Source: Nanohaloarchaea archaeon SW_7_43_1 (GTDB taxonomy: Archaea; Nanohalarchaeota; Nanosalinia; Nanosalinales; Nanosalinaceae). Taken from it: a DNA stretch of 64,000 bases. The stretch covers positions 62,001-126,000 of the forward strand of contig PXPE01000001.1 in assembly GCA_003009795.1 (NCBI GenBank). Direction: 5' to 3'. Below, one piece after another: positions 8,745-17,788 of the stretch; within the stretch, counting starts at the first letter, position 1; each line of letters begins with the position of its first letter. A program made the translations under genes and the position numbers. Under the pieces are notes generated by a model. That model did not search any database, was not told the DNA's origin, and saw only the letters and a list, made by a program, of their open reading frames with translations.

Positions 8745-9434
8745 TCAGAACAATCCTTTATTCTTCACGGATTCAAGCCCTTCATCAGTTATCTTGAACT
8801 GCGATGATTTTCCTTCCGGCATCGAACGGTGTTTCTCGATCTCAATCTCCCGAACTGATTTGTCGGAGTTCGAAAGCTTGAGAAGGCATTTCGACCAGTA
8901 ACGTGGGACATCGCTGCCTACCAGTTCAATACTGTCCTCATCAAAACTGCTGTATACCTGATTTGTCACAAGCACAGGAATGTTGTTCTTCCTCGCAATC
9001 TTTGAAAGCTGTGATAACTGTTGTGATAATTTCTGGTTGACCTCCTGAACCTGATTTCCCTTTGCTTTTAATCGATACAAAGACACCATAGAGTCGACTA
9101 TAACTATTCCCGGATCGTGTTCCTCTGCTATCTCCTCCAAGGAATTGATTGCATCTTCCTGCTGTCCAAAGTCAAGAGGCTCGTTCAGAACAATGTTTTC
9201 CAGCGCTTTCTTTGATGCAATTTGTTTGAATCTCTCTGGAGAAAAACCTTTCTCTGTATCAATATAGACAACTTTCTCCCCTTCCTCAGCTAGATGTGCC
9301 GCTGCCTGGACACAGAAATTGGTCTTCCCTGAACCCGATTCACCGAAGACATTGGTTATTATACCTGTCTCTAACCCTCCACTAAGGAAGGAATTGATCG
9401 GTTCGCTGCCAGTCGATACGCGTTCAACTTCCAC
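8745..9434 (-). CDS. radB: DNA repair and recombination protein RadB
   Basis: Archaeal RecA/RadA paralogue lacking the N-terminal helix-hairpin-helix domain; accessory factor in homologous recombination. Walker A is GESGSGKTN near residue 31, Walker B is GIVIVDSMVSLY, and LVTNQVYSSF occupies the position of the L2 segment. The length of 229 residues is typical. The start is GTG 9434, with an AT-rich TATA-like element (AAGATAAAAGATTT) about 26 nt upstream. It stands alone and is transcribed in the same direction as the aromatic operon. Confidence 0.93.
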   Translation of the reverse strand: MEVERVSTGSEPINSFLSGGLETGIITNVFGESGSGKTNFCVQAAAHLAEEGEKVVYIDTEKGFSPERFKQIASKKALENIVLNEPLDFGQQEDAINSLEEIAEEHDPGIVIVDSMVSLYRLKAKGNQVQEVNQKLSQQLSQLSKIARKNNIPVLVTNQVYSSFDEDSIELVGSDVPRYWSKCLLKLSNSDKSVREIEIEKHRSMPEGKSSQFKITDEGLESVKNKGLF

Positions 9435-9518
9435 GCAGAATGATTGCTTCCAAATCTTTTATCTTGAATGGCAAATTAACCGAAGGATTAAAAATAATAC
9501 AGGCATATTATTTAGGTC

Positions 9519-9761
9519 ATGTCAAAGGTTGCTGTCAATGTCGCAGACAAAGAAAAGTCGCTGATAGATAAGTTTGTGGAGAAAATTCCTGGCTACAAGA
9601 ACAGGTCAGACTTCATACGGAAAGCCGTGAGAAACGAAATGAAAAGGGACTACGAAGTTCTGGAAGAAATATCAGGTTCTTGGACAGAAAAAGAAGCGGA
9701 AAAGGCCGAAAAAAGGATGAGGGAACTGAAAGAAGAGGATGTTGAGGCTTCAAAAACATGA
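9519..9761 (+). CDS. Ribbon-helix-helix antitoxin (VapB-like)
   Basis: 80-residue protein with an N-terminal ribbon-helix-helix DNA-binding unit: the strand SKVAVNVADKEKSLIDKF, then GYKNRSDFIRKAVRNEM. The charged C-terminal helix is the expected toxin-wrapping part. It overlaps the following PIN-domain gene by 4 nt (ATGA), the standard antitoxin-first layout. A TATA-like TTAAAAATAA is about 30 nt before the ATG, so the pair has its own promoter, presumably autoregulated. Confidence 0.85.
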   Translation: MSKVAVNVADKEKSLIDKFVEKIPGYKNRSDFIRKAVRNEMKRDYEVLEEISGSWTEKEAEKAEKRMRELKEEDVEASKT

Positions 9762-10126
9762 TAATTGATACAAACTTTGTTATAGATCTTCTAAGAGGCA
9801 GGAAAGACGCTAGAGAAAAACTTGAAGAACTGAAACAAAAACGAGAGCCATTAATAATTCCTCCTGGCGCAGTTTTTGAACTGAAAGTAGGTAAACCTGA
9901 GGACGAAGAAATAGACAAGATTCTAGGCAACCTTTCAAGAGCAGATTTAACTCCAGAAATAGAAAAGGAAGCCGCCATTATAAGAAGAAATCTTGAAGCG
10001 GATGGAAAACCTATAAGCTCTATTGACTATCTTGTAGCCGGGACAGCCAGAAACCTGAACGAGAAGCTGTTGAGCCGGGACACACATTTTGGAAGGGTTG
10101 AGAACTTAAGAGTTGAGAGATTCTGA
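9758..10126 (+). CDS. PIN-domain toxin (VapC-like ribonuclease)
   Basis: 122-residue PIN domain. The acidic metal-binding residues are visible in IIDTNFVIDLL (first Asp), GAVFELKVG (Glu), SSIDYLVAGTA (Asp) and LSRDTHFGRV (Asp). VapC toxins are Mg-dependent RNases, often cleaving tRNA or rRNA; the target here cannot be read from sequence. It is translationally coupled to the preceding antitoxin. Confidence 0.9.
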   Translation: MIIDTNFVIDLLRGRKDAREKLEELKQKREPLIIPPGAVFELKVGKPEDEEIDKILGNLSRADLTPEIEKEAAIIRRNLEADGKPISSIDYLVAGTARNLNEKLLSRDTHFGRVENLRVERF

Positions 10127-10186
10127 CCTCTTTTTTTATTCACGTCAACAAAAAAGGGTTTAAATGTTAGAGATACTCCAGTATAT

Positions 10187-10543
10187 ATGCCCCGAGAAGA
10201 GGAGGCCTCACTGCTCACGTATAATACTCACAGAGAGAAGTTTGAATCCGTCTATGAAAGGAACAAGTTTTATCGCGGCCTTTTCGGGTATAAACAGACG
10301 GTCAAAAAGAATGGGAAGAAGTATGAATACGAGAAAGACGGACTTATGGATCAAATACCGAATGCAAGAATCGATGATTCGGTATTCATAATATCAAAAG
10401 GTAAAGTCCAGAGAGTTGAGAATTACTTTATGGATTGGGGAGAAAAAGTTTCCCACCACATATTCAAGGTACTGATTGAAGACCGAAACATAATAGAACA
10501 GTTCAAAGACAAAGAAGACGGATCAGAAGAAGCTAAAACGTGA
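10187..10543 (+). CDS. Small conserved-looking protein upstream of cdc48, function unknown
   Basis: 118 residues, charged, with no signal peptide, membrane segment or motif I recognise. A central block ([18 protein letters not shown]) suggests a small alpha/beta domain. The start ATG is about 30 nt after TTTAAATG, consistent with leaderless transcription. It ends 7 nt before cdc48 and so is probably in the same operon; a role with the Cdc48 unfoldase is possible but only inferred from position. Confidence 0.6.
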   Translation: MPREEEASLLTYNTHREKFESVYERNKFYRGLFGYKQTVKKNGKKYEYEKDGLMDQIPNARIDDSVFIISKGKVQRVENYFMDWGEKVSHHIFKVLIEDRNIIEQFKDKEDGSEEAKT

Positions 10544-10550
10544 TAATACA

Positions 10551-12833
10551 ATGACAGACGACAATAACGACGAAACTGTAAAACTCCGGGTAGGAGAAGT
10601 TCCTCCAAACGCACAACAGGATATAGGAAAAGGAATAGTGAGAATCGACTCCAAGGTAATGGAGGAACTCGGAGTTGCAGAAGGCGAGGCAGTCGAAATC
10701 GAGGATGGAAGAAAAACAGTAGGAAGAGTAGCAAGGAGCTATCCTGCCGATAAGGGACTAGGAATCGCGAGAATGGACGGCTACATGAGAAAAAACGCGG
10801 GAACATCTCTGGGACAGAAAGTAAATGTAAACAAGGCCGACCTAAAAGAAGCCGAAAAAGTAACTCTAGCGCCAGCAGAAGAAGGCGTAATGATACAGGT
10901 ACAGAATCCTAATATCTTCCAGAGAGCATTGAGAGGAAGAGCAGTAACCAGGGGAGATATAGTTGTGCCGGGAGATTCACAGGACAGAGAGAAATCCTTC
11001 TTCGACGATGTATTCGATATGGAAGCTGACCGGTTCAGGTTCTCCTTCGGACAGGACACCAAACTAGCTGTGGTTGGAACTAAACCAAAAGGACCGGTGA
11101 AAATCACAGAAAATACTGAGATAGAGGTCAAACAGCAGTCAGTGGAAGAAACTGAACAACAAGAAGTCAGGGTTCCAGAGGTAACTTACGAAGACATTGG
11201 TGGGCTGGAAACCGAGATCCAGCAGGTTCGGGAAATGATCGAACTACCGATGAAACACCCTGAAGTATTCCAGCAGCTTGGAATCGACGCACCGCAAGGA
11301 GTCCTGCTCCACGGACCGCCGGGAACAGGAAAAACACTGCTGGCGAAAGCAGTGGCGAACGAAGCCGACGCCACATTCATGTCAATTAACGGCCCGGAGA
11401 TTATGAGCAAGTTTTATGGAGAATCAGAGAAGCAGCTGCGTGAAAAATTTGAGGAAGCTCAAGAAAACTCTCCAGCAATAATTTTCATCGATGAAATCGA
11501 TGCAATTGCCTCCAAAAGAAGCGAGGTAGGTGGAGAAGTAGAGAGAAGAGTAGTAGCCCAGCTACTATCATTAATGGATGGGCTCGAAGAAAGAGAAAAC
11601 GTCATAGTCATTGCAGCAACAAACAGAGTTGATGCAGTAGATGAGGCTCTGAGAAGAGGAGGAAGATTCGATAGAGAAATTGAAATCGGTGTACCAAACA
11701 GAGAAGGAAGAAAAGAGATCTTCCAGATCCACACCCGGAACATGCCATTAACTGAAGGTGTCGGACTGGAGGAGCTAGCCGATAAAACACACGGATATGT
11801 GGGAGCAGACCTCCACGCAGTATGCAAAGAATCAGCAATGAGCGTGCTGAGAAACGTCCTACCTGAGATAGATCTTGACGGCGAGATTCCAAGCGAAGTT
11901 ATGGACAAACTTGTAGTTGATCAAGATGCAATGATGGAGGGAATTAGAAAAGTTCAGCCGAGCGCTATGAGGGAAGTAATGGTAGAACTACCGAAAGTCA
12001 CATGGGAAGATGTAGGAGGACTGAACAGCACAAAGGAACAACTCAGGGAGATGGTTGAATGGCCTCAAAAGTATCCTGAAAGATTCGAGAAAATGGGAAT
12101 TGATGTTCCAAAAGGTATTCTGCTCTACGGACTTCCAGGAACCGGGAAAACACTGCTAGCGAAGGCAGTGGCTAACGAAGCCAACGCCAACTTTATCTCG
12201 ATCAAAGGCCCGGAGCTCCTAAGCAAGTACGTCGGAGAATCAGAGGAAGCTGTCAGAGAGGTCTTCCAGAAAGCGAGACAGGTAGCTCCATGCATCCTGT
12301 TCATTGATGAAGTCGATTCTATAGCCGCAAGAAGAGGTTCAAGGAACGATTCAGGAGTTGGAGACCGGATGGTCAACCAGCTGCTAACAGAGCTTGATGG
12401 AATAGAAGATCTCGAAGGAGTAACAGTGATCGCTGCAACAAACAGACCTGATCTAATTGATCCGGCTCTATTGAGACCTGGAAGAATCGATAGGGATATC
12501 GAGGTAGAGATTCCAGACCTTGAGGCCAGAAAGAAGATTCTCAAAGTTCATACAGGTGAAATGTCGCTTTCAGGCGACATCGACATAGAGGATCTAGCAC
12601 AAAAGCTTGAGGGATATGTCGGTAGCGATATTGAATCGCTCTGCAGAGAGGCTGCGATGCTTGCACTCAGGAAAGATCCGGAAGCAGAAGAAGTCGAGAT
12701 TGAGCACTTCGAGGATGCGATGGAGGAGACAAAACCGACAGCAACTGAAGAAAACAGGGAACACTACAAGCAGATGATGCAGAAGATGGATAAGGTTGAG
12801 AAGACTGATGACAGTCCTGACTACTACGCATAA
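10551..12833 (+). CDS. cdc48: Cdc48/VAT-type AAA+ ATPase
   Basis: Double-ring AAA+ unfoldase that feeds proteins to the proteasome and remodels complexes. It has an N-domain (residues about 1-190) with the double-psi-barrel features [15 protein letters not shown] and [12 protein letters not shown], a D1 ring with Walker A GPPGTGKT (about 253) and [10 protein letters not shown], and a D2 ring with Walker A GLPGTGKT (about 526) and [10 protein letters not shown]. The C-terminus ends in YYA, which fits the hydrophobic-Tyr-X tail used by archaeal Cdc48 to dock on the 20S proteasome. 760 residues is the normal length. Confidence 0.97.
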   Translation: MTDDNNDETVKLRVGEVPPNAQQDIGKGIVRIDSKVMEELGVAEGEAVEIEDGRKTVGRVARSYPADKGLGIARMDGYMRKNAGTSLGQKVNVNKADLKEAEKVTLAPAEEGVMIQVQNPNIFQRALRGRAVTRGDIVVPGDSQDREKSFFDDVFDMEADRFRFSFGQDTKLAVVGTKPKGPVKITENTEIEVKQQSVEETEQQEVRVPEVTYEDIGGLETEIQQVREMIELPMKHPEVFQQLGIDAPQGVLLHGPPGTGKTLLAKAVANEADATFMSINGPEIMSKFYGESEKQLREKFEEAQENSPAIIFIDEIDAIASKRSEVGGEVERRVVAQLLSLMDGLEERENVIVIAATNRVDAVDEALRRGGRFDREIEIGVPNREGRKEIFQIHTRNMPLTEGVGLEELADKTHGYVGADLHAVCKESAMSVLRNVLPEIDLDGEIPSEVMDKLVVDQDAMMEGIRKVQPSAMREVMVELPKVTWEDVGGLNSTKEQLREMVEWPQKYPERFEKMGIDVPKGILLYGLPGTGKTLLAKAVANEANANFISIKGPELLSKYVGESEEAVREVFQKARQVAPCILFIDEVDSIAARRGSRNDSGVGDRMVNQLLTELDGIEDLEGVTVIAATNRPDLIDPALLRPGRIDRDIEVEIPDLEARKKILKVHTGEMSLSGDIDIEDLAQKLEGYVGSDIESLCREAAMLALRKDPEAEEVEIEHFEDAMEETKPTATEENREHYKQMMQKMDKVEKTDDSPDYYA

Positions 12834-12916
12834 CCCTCCTCCACTTTTAATTTTTCTTTACTTCCTTCCCGAGAGTCACCGGAACCTTATTAACACAAAA
12901 AGGAGAAAGATTAATT

Positions 12917-13885
12917 ATGTCAGAGGAAAATTTTGAGTGCAATACCTGCGGAGAGGACTTTGATTCTGAAAGAGGACTTCACGTCCATGAAAGCCGTTCA
13001 CACAACAATGATGATAAAGTATCTGAAAAGCCTACTTTTGAAATAGGTATCAGGAAGTTTGGCTTTCTAATGTTTACGTTAGGTTTGACTACAGGAATAA
13101 TATTAGGAGGTTTTCTGGTTGGAGCTGGGATGTCCGGATCTGGCCTTAAATTTGAGACAGCAGGATCTGATACAGAAACACCGAATGAACCCAGCACCGG
13201 GAACAATGATAACGATAATATAGATTCACAAAACCAGGATTCAGGAACAGGAGTTGTTTCACTCCAGAACCCTGAGTATCCATACGGAAACCTGGAAGCC
13301 GGAGTAGGATCAGGTGAAAAAACTTACGGCGATACTACTTTCAAGCTGGAGGGAGAACCTTACATAGGATCTCCTGATGCAGAGGTGACAGCGGTATCAT
13401 TCGAAGACTTTGAATGTCCGTTCTGTAAGAGATACAATGAGAATGCATACACTGGAATAGTGGAAAACTATGTACAGAACGGAGATGTTCAGTACTTCTA
13501 CAAGAACCTTCCGCTACAACGTATTCATCCGTGGGCAGAGTCTTCAGCTCTAGCCTCAGAATGTGCGTTAAATCAGGATGCGGAGACGTTCTGGATATTC
13601 AAGAAAGGTTTCTTCGATAACCAGGAAGCACTTGGAAACGCTCACCAGAACGGTAACTTCGATGAGTCAATGTATAACTGGGCGGAACAGACAGGTCTAG
13701 ATACCGGCCGGTTCAAACAGTGCTACGATAACGAAAAGGAGCTGGAAGAAGTTCAACAGGACAAACAGGAAGGGAACGATAGAGGGGCGTCGGCTACTCC
13801 AACCATCTTCATCAATGACCAGAAGTTAGAAGGAGCTCAGCCTTACTCCCGATTTGAATCAACGATAGATGAACAGTTAAAGTAA
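12917..13885 (+). CDS. Membrane-anchored DsbA-like thioredoxin with N-terminal C2H2 zinc finger
   Basis: Residues 8-29 form a C2H2 finger (CNTCGEDF, then HVHESRSH). A hydrophobic segment at about 46-70 follows, then a Gly/Asn/Asp-rich linker and a DsbA-type thioredoxin fold with active site CPFC at 167-170 and the cis-proline loop SATPTIFIN near residue 293. Topology should place the finger in the cytoplasm and the oxidoreductase domain outside, where it would form or isomerise disulfides. The next gene starts one base after the stop and encodes a Cys-containing membrane protein. A second protein of the same architecture lies at 17.8-18.6 kb. The zinc finger's role is unknown. Confidence 0.88.
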   Translation: MSEENFECNTCGEDFDSERGLHVHESRSHNNDDKVSEKPTFEIGIRKFGFLMFTLGLTTGIILGGFLVGAGMSGSGLKFETAGSDTETPNEPSTGNNDNDNIDSQNQDSGTGVVSLQNPEYPYGNLEAGVGSGEKTYGDTTFKLEGEPYIGSPDAEVTAVSFEDFECPFCKRYNENAYTGIVENYVQNGDVQYFYKNLPLQRIHPWAESSALASECALNQDAETFWIFKKGFFDNQEALGNAHQNGNFDESMYNWAEQTGLDTGRFKQCYDNEKELEEVQQDKQEGNDRGASATPTIFINDQKLEGAQPYSRFESTIDEQLK

Positions 13886-13886
13886 G

Positions 13887-14408
13887 ATGAACTCAGAAGA
13901 CTTCCTGAAGGATCTGAAGAAAGGAATTAAATCCGGCTTCAACTCAGGAAGAAAAACAGCTTTGACTGTTTCCATTTCTATCCTATTTTTTATTCTGATA
14001 TCTCTCTCCACCAATATAGGTTATTCAACACAGATGTTTTCAGCAGGTATAGAATACTGGTTACCTGCCATTTCTTTGTCAGTTACCGGTCTCTACCTGA
14101 ACGGAGGTGTATCAGAAATCATACTTAACCTGGTTTACTCTGTCTTAATTGGAATAATAGTCACTAATACATATATACAGTTCAGAAACTCTGGGACTAG
14201 AGCGAGAAACTTTTCAGGGATAGCGCCCGGTTTCTTAATCGCCGGATGCGCCGGATGTGGGATAGGTTTGTTGAATTTAACAGGTCTGACTGGAGTGGTT
14301 GCAGTCTTGCCTTTCCAAGGAACACTGATCAAACTCACGGGAGTAATACTGTTAATCTACTTTATAGCAGATATCGGAAAACCTGAGCTCTGTACTATTC
14401 CTTCCTAG
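13887..14408 (+). CDS. Polytopic membrane protein with intramembrane CxxC, partner of DsbA-like protein
   Basis: 173 residues with about four hydrophobic segments. The third segment contains IAGCAGCGIGLL, a CxxC pair inside or at the edge of the membrane. It starts one base after the DsbA-like gene, so the two are almost certainly co-expressed. A membrane redox partner that reoxidises or reduces the thioredoxin is an attractive guess, but I do not recognise the family and it lacks the second Cys pair of DsbB. The last 14 bases overlap the end of the convergent methionine aminopeptidase gene. Confidence 0.65.
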   Translation: MNSEDFLKDLKKGIKSGFNSGRKTALTVSISILFFILISLSTNIGYSTQMFSAGIEYWLPAISLSVTGLYLNGGVSEIILNLVYSVLIGIIVTNTYIQFRNSGTRARNFSGIAPGFLIAGCAGCGIGLLNLTGLTGVVAVLPFQGTLIKLTGVILLIYFIADIGKPELCTIPS

Positions 14409-15291
14409 TTGTAACTATATTCTCACCGTCTTCTCCAACACCGATGAGAACAGTATGTTCTGCCTGTGCAACCGTTCCATCGTTTTCCTCATTGAGAACT
14501 TCGTAGGAGTTAACGATACCTGACTGAACCAGTTTATTCATCGCCATCTTCTTTCTACCCGTATAATTGTCTATCCAACGTGTTGTAAATGGTAGGCCGT
14601 TGAAGTTTTTGATCTGTCCAAGAAGCTTTCTCTCCATTCTCCCTCTAACATTTCTGTCCTGCTCAAGCTTGTAAATATTGCCGGGCTTGCCATTCTTGAT
14701 TTTTCCACCGCCATCCGTAATGAAAGGCTCTACAGCTACGGCATCGCCTTCTTTAAACTCGTGAGAGGAAGCATTATCCACACAGGGTATAGAAACTCCA
14801 GCATGCTGCGTATATCTACCGAGGTAATGACCGGTCAAATTTCTTACAACCTGATAATCATCCGAAACCTGTGACTCTACAAACCGTCCGAACTCCCCAA
14901 TCGTTTTCCCGGGTTCAAGGAAGTTCAATGCCTTCTCCAAAACCTCCTCAACCTCATCAACCATTCGTTTCTCACTATCTGAAGAATTGACAGTAAGAGC
15001 TGTATCCGCTATGTAACCTTCTGAGTGAGCTCCGATATCGATCTTCAGTACGTCATCTTCGCTTAAATTTCTTGATTCGTCGTTGCTCGGGGTGTAGTGA
15101 GCCGCCTCCTTGTTGATGGAAAGGTTCACAGGGAATGCGGGCTGAAGCCCTTCACTGCGTATACTTCCCTCTATTTCATCTGCGATGGTTTTCAGATTGG
15201 TTCCGGGAGTCGCGATTTCACGCGCCTTTTGCCTGGCACCCTGAATTGCTTCACCTGCTTCAATGTAGTGCTGCCTTGTTTCCTCGTCCAT
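14395..15291 (-). CDS. map: Methionine aminopeptidase, type II
   Basis: Removes N-terminal methionine from nascent proteins, using two metal ions. The ligands are visible: two Asp in KIDIGAHSEGYIADTALTV, His in LTGHYLGRYTQH, Glu in VAVEPFITDGG and Glu in AQAEHTVLIGV near the C-terminus. The winged-helix-like insertion between the last two (around LPFTTRWIDNYTG) marks it as the archaeal/eukaryotic type II. ATG 15291 gives 298 residues and has a TATA-like GTAAAAAC about 30 nt upstream; a longer start at 15345 would run into the upstream methyltransferase. Confidence 0.95.
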   Translation of the reverse strand: MDEETRQHYIEAGEAIQGARQKAREIATPGTNLKTIADEIEGSIRSEGLQPAFPVNLSINKEAAHYTPSNDESRNLSEDDVLKIDIGAHSEGYIADTALTVNSSDSEKRMVDEVEEVLEKALNFLEPGKTIGEFGRFVESQVSDDYQVVRNLTGHYLGRYTQHAGVSIPCVDNASSHEFKEGDAVAVEPFITDGGGKIKNGKPGNIYKLEQDRNVRGRMERKLLGQIKNFNGLPFTTRWIDNYTGRKKMAMNKLVQSGIVNSYEVLNEENDGTVAQAEHTVLIGVGEDGENIVTTRKE

Positions 15292-15316
15292 GAGGTAAAT
15301 TAGTCGGTAAGTGTTT

Positions 15317-15937
15317 TTACTTCTCTGGCTTCTCGGCGAAGACATTCAAGAAGTAATCGAACTCCTCACGGTCAGGATTGTTTTTCCCTGAAAGCTTCTC
15401 GTCAATCTCATATCCTGCGCTTTCGATTATTTCGTAGGCCTTGTCCTTCGAGACCAGATAGTGTTTGATGCTACCATTGTCCGTTTCATCCATGTAGAAT
15501 TCCTTCTCTCCAAGCTTGAAGGTGATCTGGGCGAGACCGCCTTTCTCCGTGACCCTATAGAGTTCTTCAGCCGCGTCCCTCATGCCCTCTGGATTGTTGA
15601 AATGAATGGATGCACAGCACCAGACTCCGTCGAAACTGTTGTCATCGAAATCAAGATGTTTCATGTCTGACTCCATAGCTTCTAATTCTCGCTGCTCGAG
15701 GTACTCAACCACTTCCGAGGATACATCAACACCGACAGCGTCCAGTCCGTTCTGCTCGAAGTAAGCAACATCATGGCCCGGGCCGCATCCAGAATCAAGA
15801 ATTCTATCACCCGACTCGAACTGTTCGACAAACCTGTCTCTTATGTTCAGAAACTCCTGAGGGAAGTTGCTCCGCTTTGTGGCCTCCGCCAGACCCTCAG
15901 GATCAGTGTAGAAATCTTCAGGATTCACGCGCAACAC
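15317..15937 (-). CDS. SAM-dependent methyltransferase (class I)
   Basis: 206-residue Rossmann-fold methyltransferase. Motif I is ILDSGCGPGHDVAYF, the acidic loop after strand 2 is AVGVDVSSEVVEYL, and motif IV is FDGVWCCASIHF. The substrate is unknown; the family includes small-molecule and ubiquinone/menaquinone-type methyltransferases. The start is GTG 15937 or 15928, overlapping the end of the malic enzyme gene by up to 20 nt, so the two form an operon. Confidence 0.82.
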   Translation of the reverse strand: MLRVNPEDFYTDPEGLAEATKRSNFPQEFLNIRDRFVEQFESGDRILDSGCGPGHDVAYFEQNGLDAVGVDVSSEVVEYLEQRELEAMESDMKHLDFDDNSFDGVWCCASIHFNNPEGMRDAAEELYRVTEKGGLAQITFKLGEKEFYMDETDNGSIKHYLVSKDKAYEIIESAGYEIDEKLSGKNNPDREEFDYFLNVFAEKPEK

Positions 15938-17078
15938 CGGTCTCTACGGCAGCCTCTCTGACTCTTTCGGCGATCTCCATCGCGAGCTTTTTGTCCAGAG
16001 TGTCAGGAACGATTCTGTCTTTCTCAGGTTCGATGAATCCGGCGATTGCCTCCGATGCAGCCTGTTTCATTTTTTCATTAATATGGCTGGCTCGTACATC
16101 GAGCGCTCCACGGAAAACACCTGGAAATGCCAATGAGTTATTCACTTGGTTGTCAAAATCGGATCGACCTGTAGCCGTGATGTATGCACCGACTTCCCGG
16201 GCTTTGTCGGGTTTTATTTCCGGTTCCGGGTTAGCTAGTGCGAACACAATCGGATCATCAGCCATTGATTCAACCATTTCTTTTGAAACAATTCCGGATG
16301 CTGAAAGACCGATGAAAACATCTGTATCTTCCATTGCATCCTCAAGACCTCCTGATTGCTCAGAAGCCAGCGTTCTATCGGCCAGATCCGCCTTGTATAT
16401 ATTCTCATCATCAGTCCTTAGAATGCCGGAAGAATCTACCGGCACAATGTTTTCAGCTCCAGCATCAATTAGAAAGTTTGCTACAGCAATACCTGAGGCC
16501 CCGGCACCGGAGATCGTAATTCTGACGTCTTCTATACTCTTACCAGCGATCTTCAAAGCATTATTCAGCGCTGCAAGAACAACTATCGCTGTCCCGTGCT
16601 GATCGTCATGGAAAACCGGTATATCCAATCTATTCTCCAGCTCTTCTTCAACCTTAAAGCATCTCGGTGCCTTGATGTCCTCCAGGTTGATCGCTCCAAA
16701 AGTTGGTGCTTCTCTTTCCACATGTTCAATTATATCTTCGGCAGAATCAGCATTTATGCAGATCGGGAGACCATCGACTTCTCCAAACTTCTTCATTAGA
16801 TTTGCTTTACCTTCCATTACCGGCATTGAAGCTTCCGGACCTATATCACCAAGACCGAGAACTGCCGATCCATCAGAAACAACCGCTACAAGATTTCCTT
16901 TAGAAGTATAACTGTAGGCTTCCTCTCTATCATCTGCTATCTCTCTACATGGCTCGGCTACCCCAGGAGTATAAATCAGATTCAGATCCTCGATACCGTC
17001 TATATTGACAGAGGGTTCTACCGATATTTTACCCGGATTTTTAGAATGAAGCTCCAGAGCCTTCTCTTTATCAACCAT
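15918..17078 (-). CDS. NAD(P)-dependent malic enzyme
   Basis: Oxidatively decarboxylates malate to pyruvate, giving NAD(P)H. It shows LIYTPGVAEPC (substrate loop), GLGDIGPEASMPVMEGKA, AINLEDIKAPRCF, the metal-binding PVFHDDQHGTAIVVLAAL, and a Rossmann motif ISGAGASGIAVANFL near residue 190. 386 residues is the short archaeal/Gram-positive form without the C-terminal phosphotransacetylase domain of MaeB. In a reduced metabolism it could supply pyruvate and reducing power; coenzyme preference cannot be read safely. It leads a two-gene operon with the methyltransferase. Confidence 0.94.
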   Translation of the reverse strand: MVDKEKALELHSKNPGKISVEPSVNIDGIEDLNLIYTPGVAEPCREIADDREEAYSYTSKGNLVAVVSDGSAVLGLGDIGPEASMPVMEGKANLMKKFGEVDGLPICINADSAEDIIEHVEREAPTFGAINLEDIKAPRCFKVEEELENRLDIPVFHDDQHGTAIVVLAALNNALKIAGKSIEDVRITISGAGASGIAVANFLIDAGAENIVPVDSSGILRTDDENIYKADLADRTLASEQSGGLEDAMEDTDVFIGLSASGIVSKEMVESMADDPIVFALANPEPEIKPDKAREVGAYITATGRSDFDNQVNNSLAFPGVFRGALDVRASHINEKMKQAASEAIAGFIEPEKDRIVPDTLDKKLAMEIAERVREAAVETGVARES

Positions 17079-17202
17079 ATCTGTTGATTATCGCAGGAAT
17101 TAAAAAACACTTCGAACCCTGGAAGAGGATTTTACCGAAAATTAGTTTCTTCCGTATCCCTGGTTAGGAAAGTTTGGAACTACTAATGTCAAATTCATTG
17201 AA

Positions 17203-17733
17203 CTATTCTTCAAATCTCCAAAGTACAACAATTGTCACTATGAGAGCTGTGAAAGCCATCACCGGAATAGTGATATATCCGTAATGGAATGTATACTCGG
17301 TAGAGCAGCTCACAGCTGTAATTGAACATCCTGCCGAGCTGAACTGATCAAATCTCTGGATTATCGAATGATAGAGAGCGATAGGAGCTCCAATCAAAGC
17401 AAGGGGTATCACATAATCACCTAGATCAGACTTATTTAGAAACAAAGCAGTTGCTGACAGAACCGGTATCGGATAAATGAATATTCTCTGGAACCAGCAA
17501 AGTCTGCATGGCTCATAACCTAGTATATTGGATAGATAGAGACTGCCAGCGGTCGCAACTGACGTCACCACAAAGACTATCTCGGTTGAATAACTTGAGA
17601 TATAACTTTCTATTCTGGAGATTGGTTCAAAACTGTAACCAGCCTTTTTCAGTGCAAAAATGGCCAGGCTGGCAATTAAAGCTAAATCAAGTATAAGTAC
17701 CCCAAATGCCAGCACCTCCGTAACTAAGCTCAT
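17203..17733 (-). CDS. dsbB: DsbB-like disulfide bond formation protein
   Basis: Quinone-coupled membrane protein that reoxidises DsbA. The 176-residue protein has four hydrophobic segments, the first Cys pair in EPCRLCWFQR (Cys76 and Cys79) and the second in the extracytoplasmic loop (Cys136 and Cys143). This is the canonical DsbB layout. ATG 17733 is preferred over longer upstream starts because those would translate across the divergent promoter and lack DsbB character; TTTTTAATTC lies about 28 nt upstream. It is divergently transcribed from the DsbA-like gene at 17.8 kb. Confidence 0.93.
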   Translation of the reverse strand: MSLVTEVLAFGVLILDLALIASLAIFALKKAGYSFEPISRIESYISSYSTEIVFVVTSVATAGSLYLSNILGYEPCRLCWFQRIFIYPIPVLSATALFLNKSDLGDYVIPLALIGAPIALYHSIIQRFDQFSSAGCSITAVSCSTEYTFHYGYITIPVMAFTALIVTIVVLWRFEE

Positions 17734-17788
17734 ACTTACTAAATTTGGAGATTGAATTAAAAACCTGCCGTAATAATTTCTGGATATA
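17734..17788. promoter_or_regulatory. Divergent promoter region between dsbB and dsbA-like gene
   Basis: 55 nt separate the two start codons. The leftward TATA-like TTTTTAATTC and the rightward ATTAAAAAC overlap around 17755-17765, each about 28-30 nt from its own ATG. The two genes probably share control through this compact bidirectional promoter. Confidence 0.5.
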
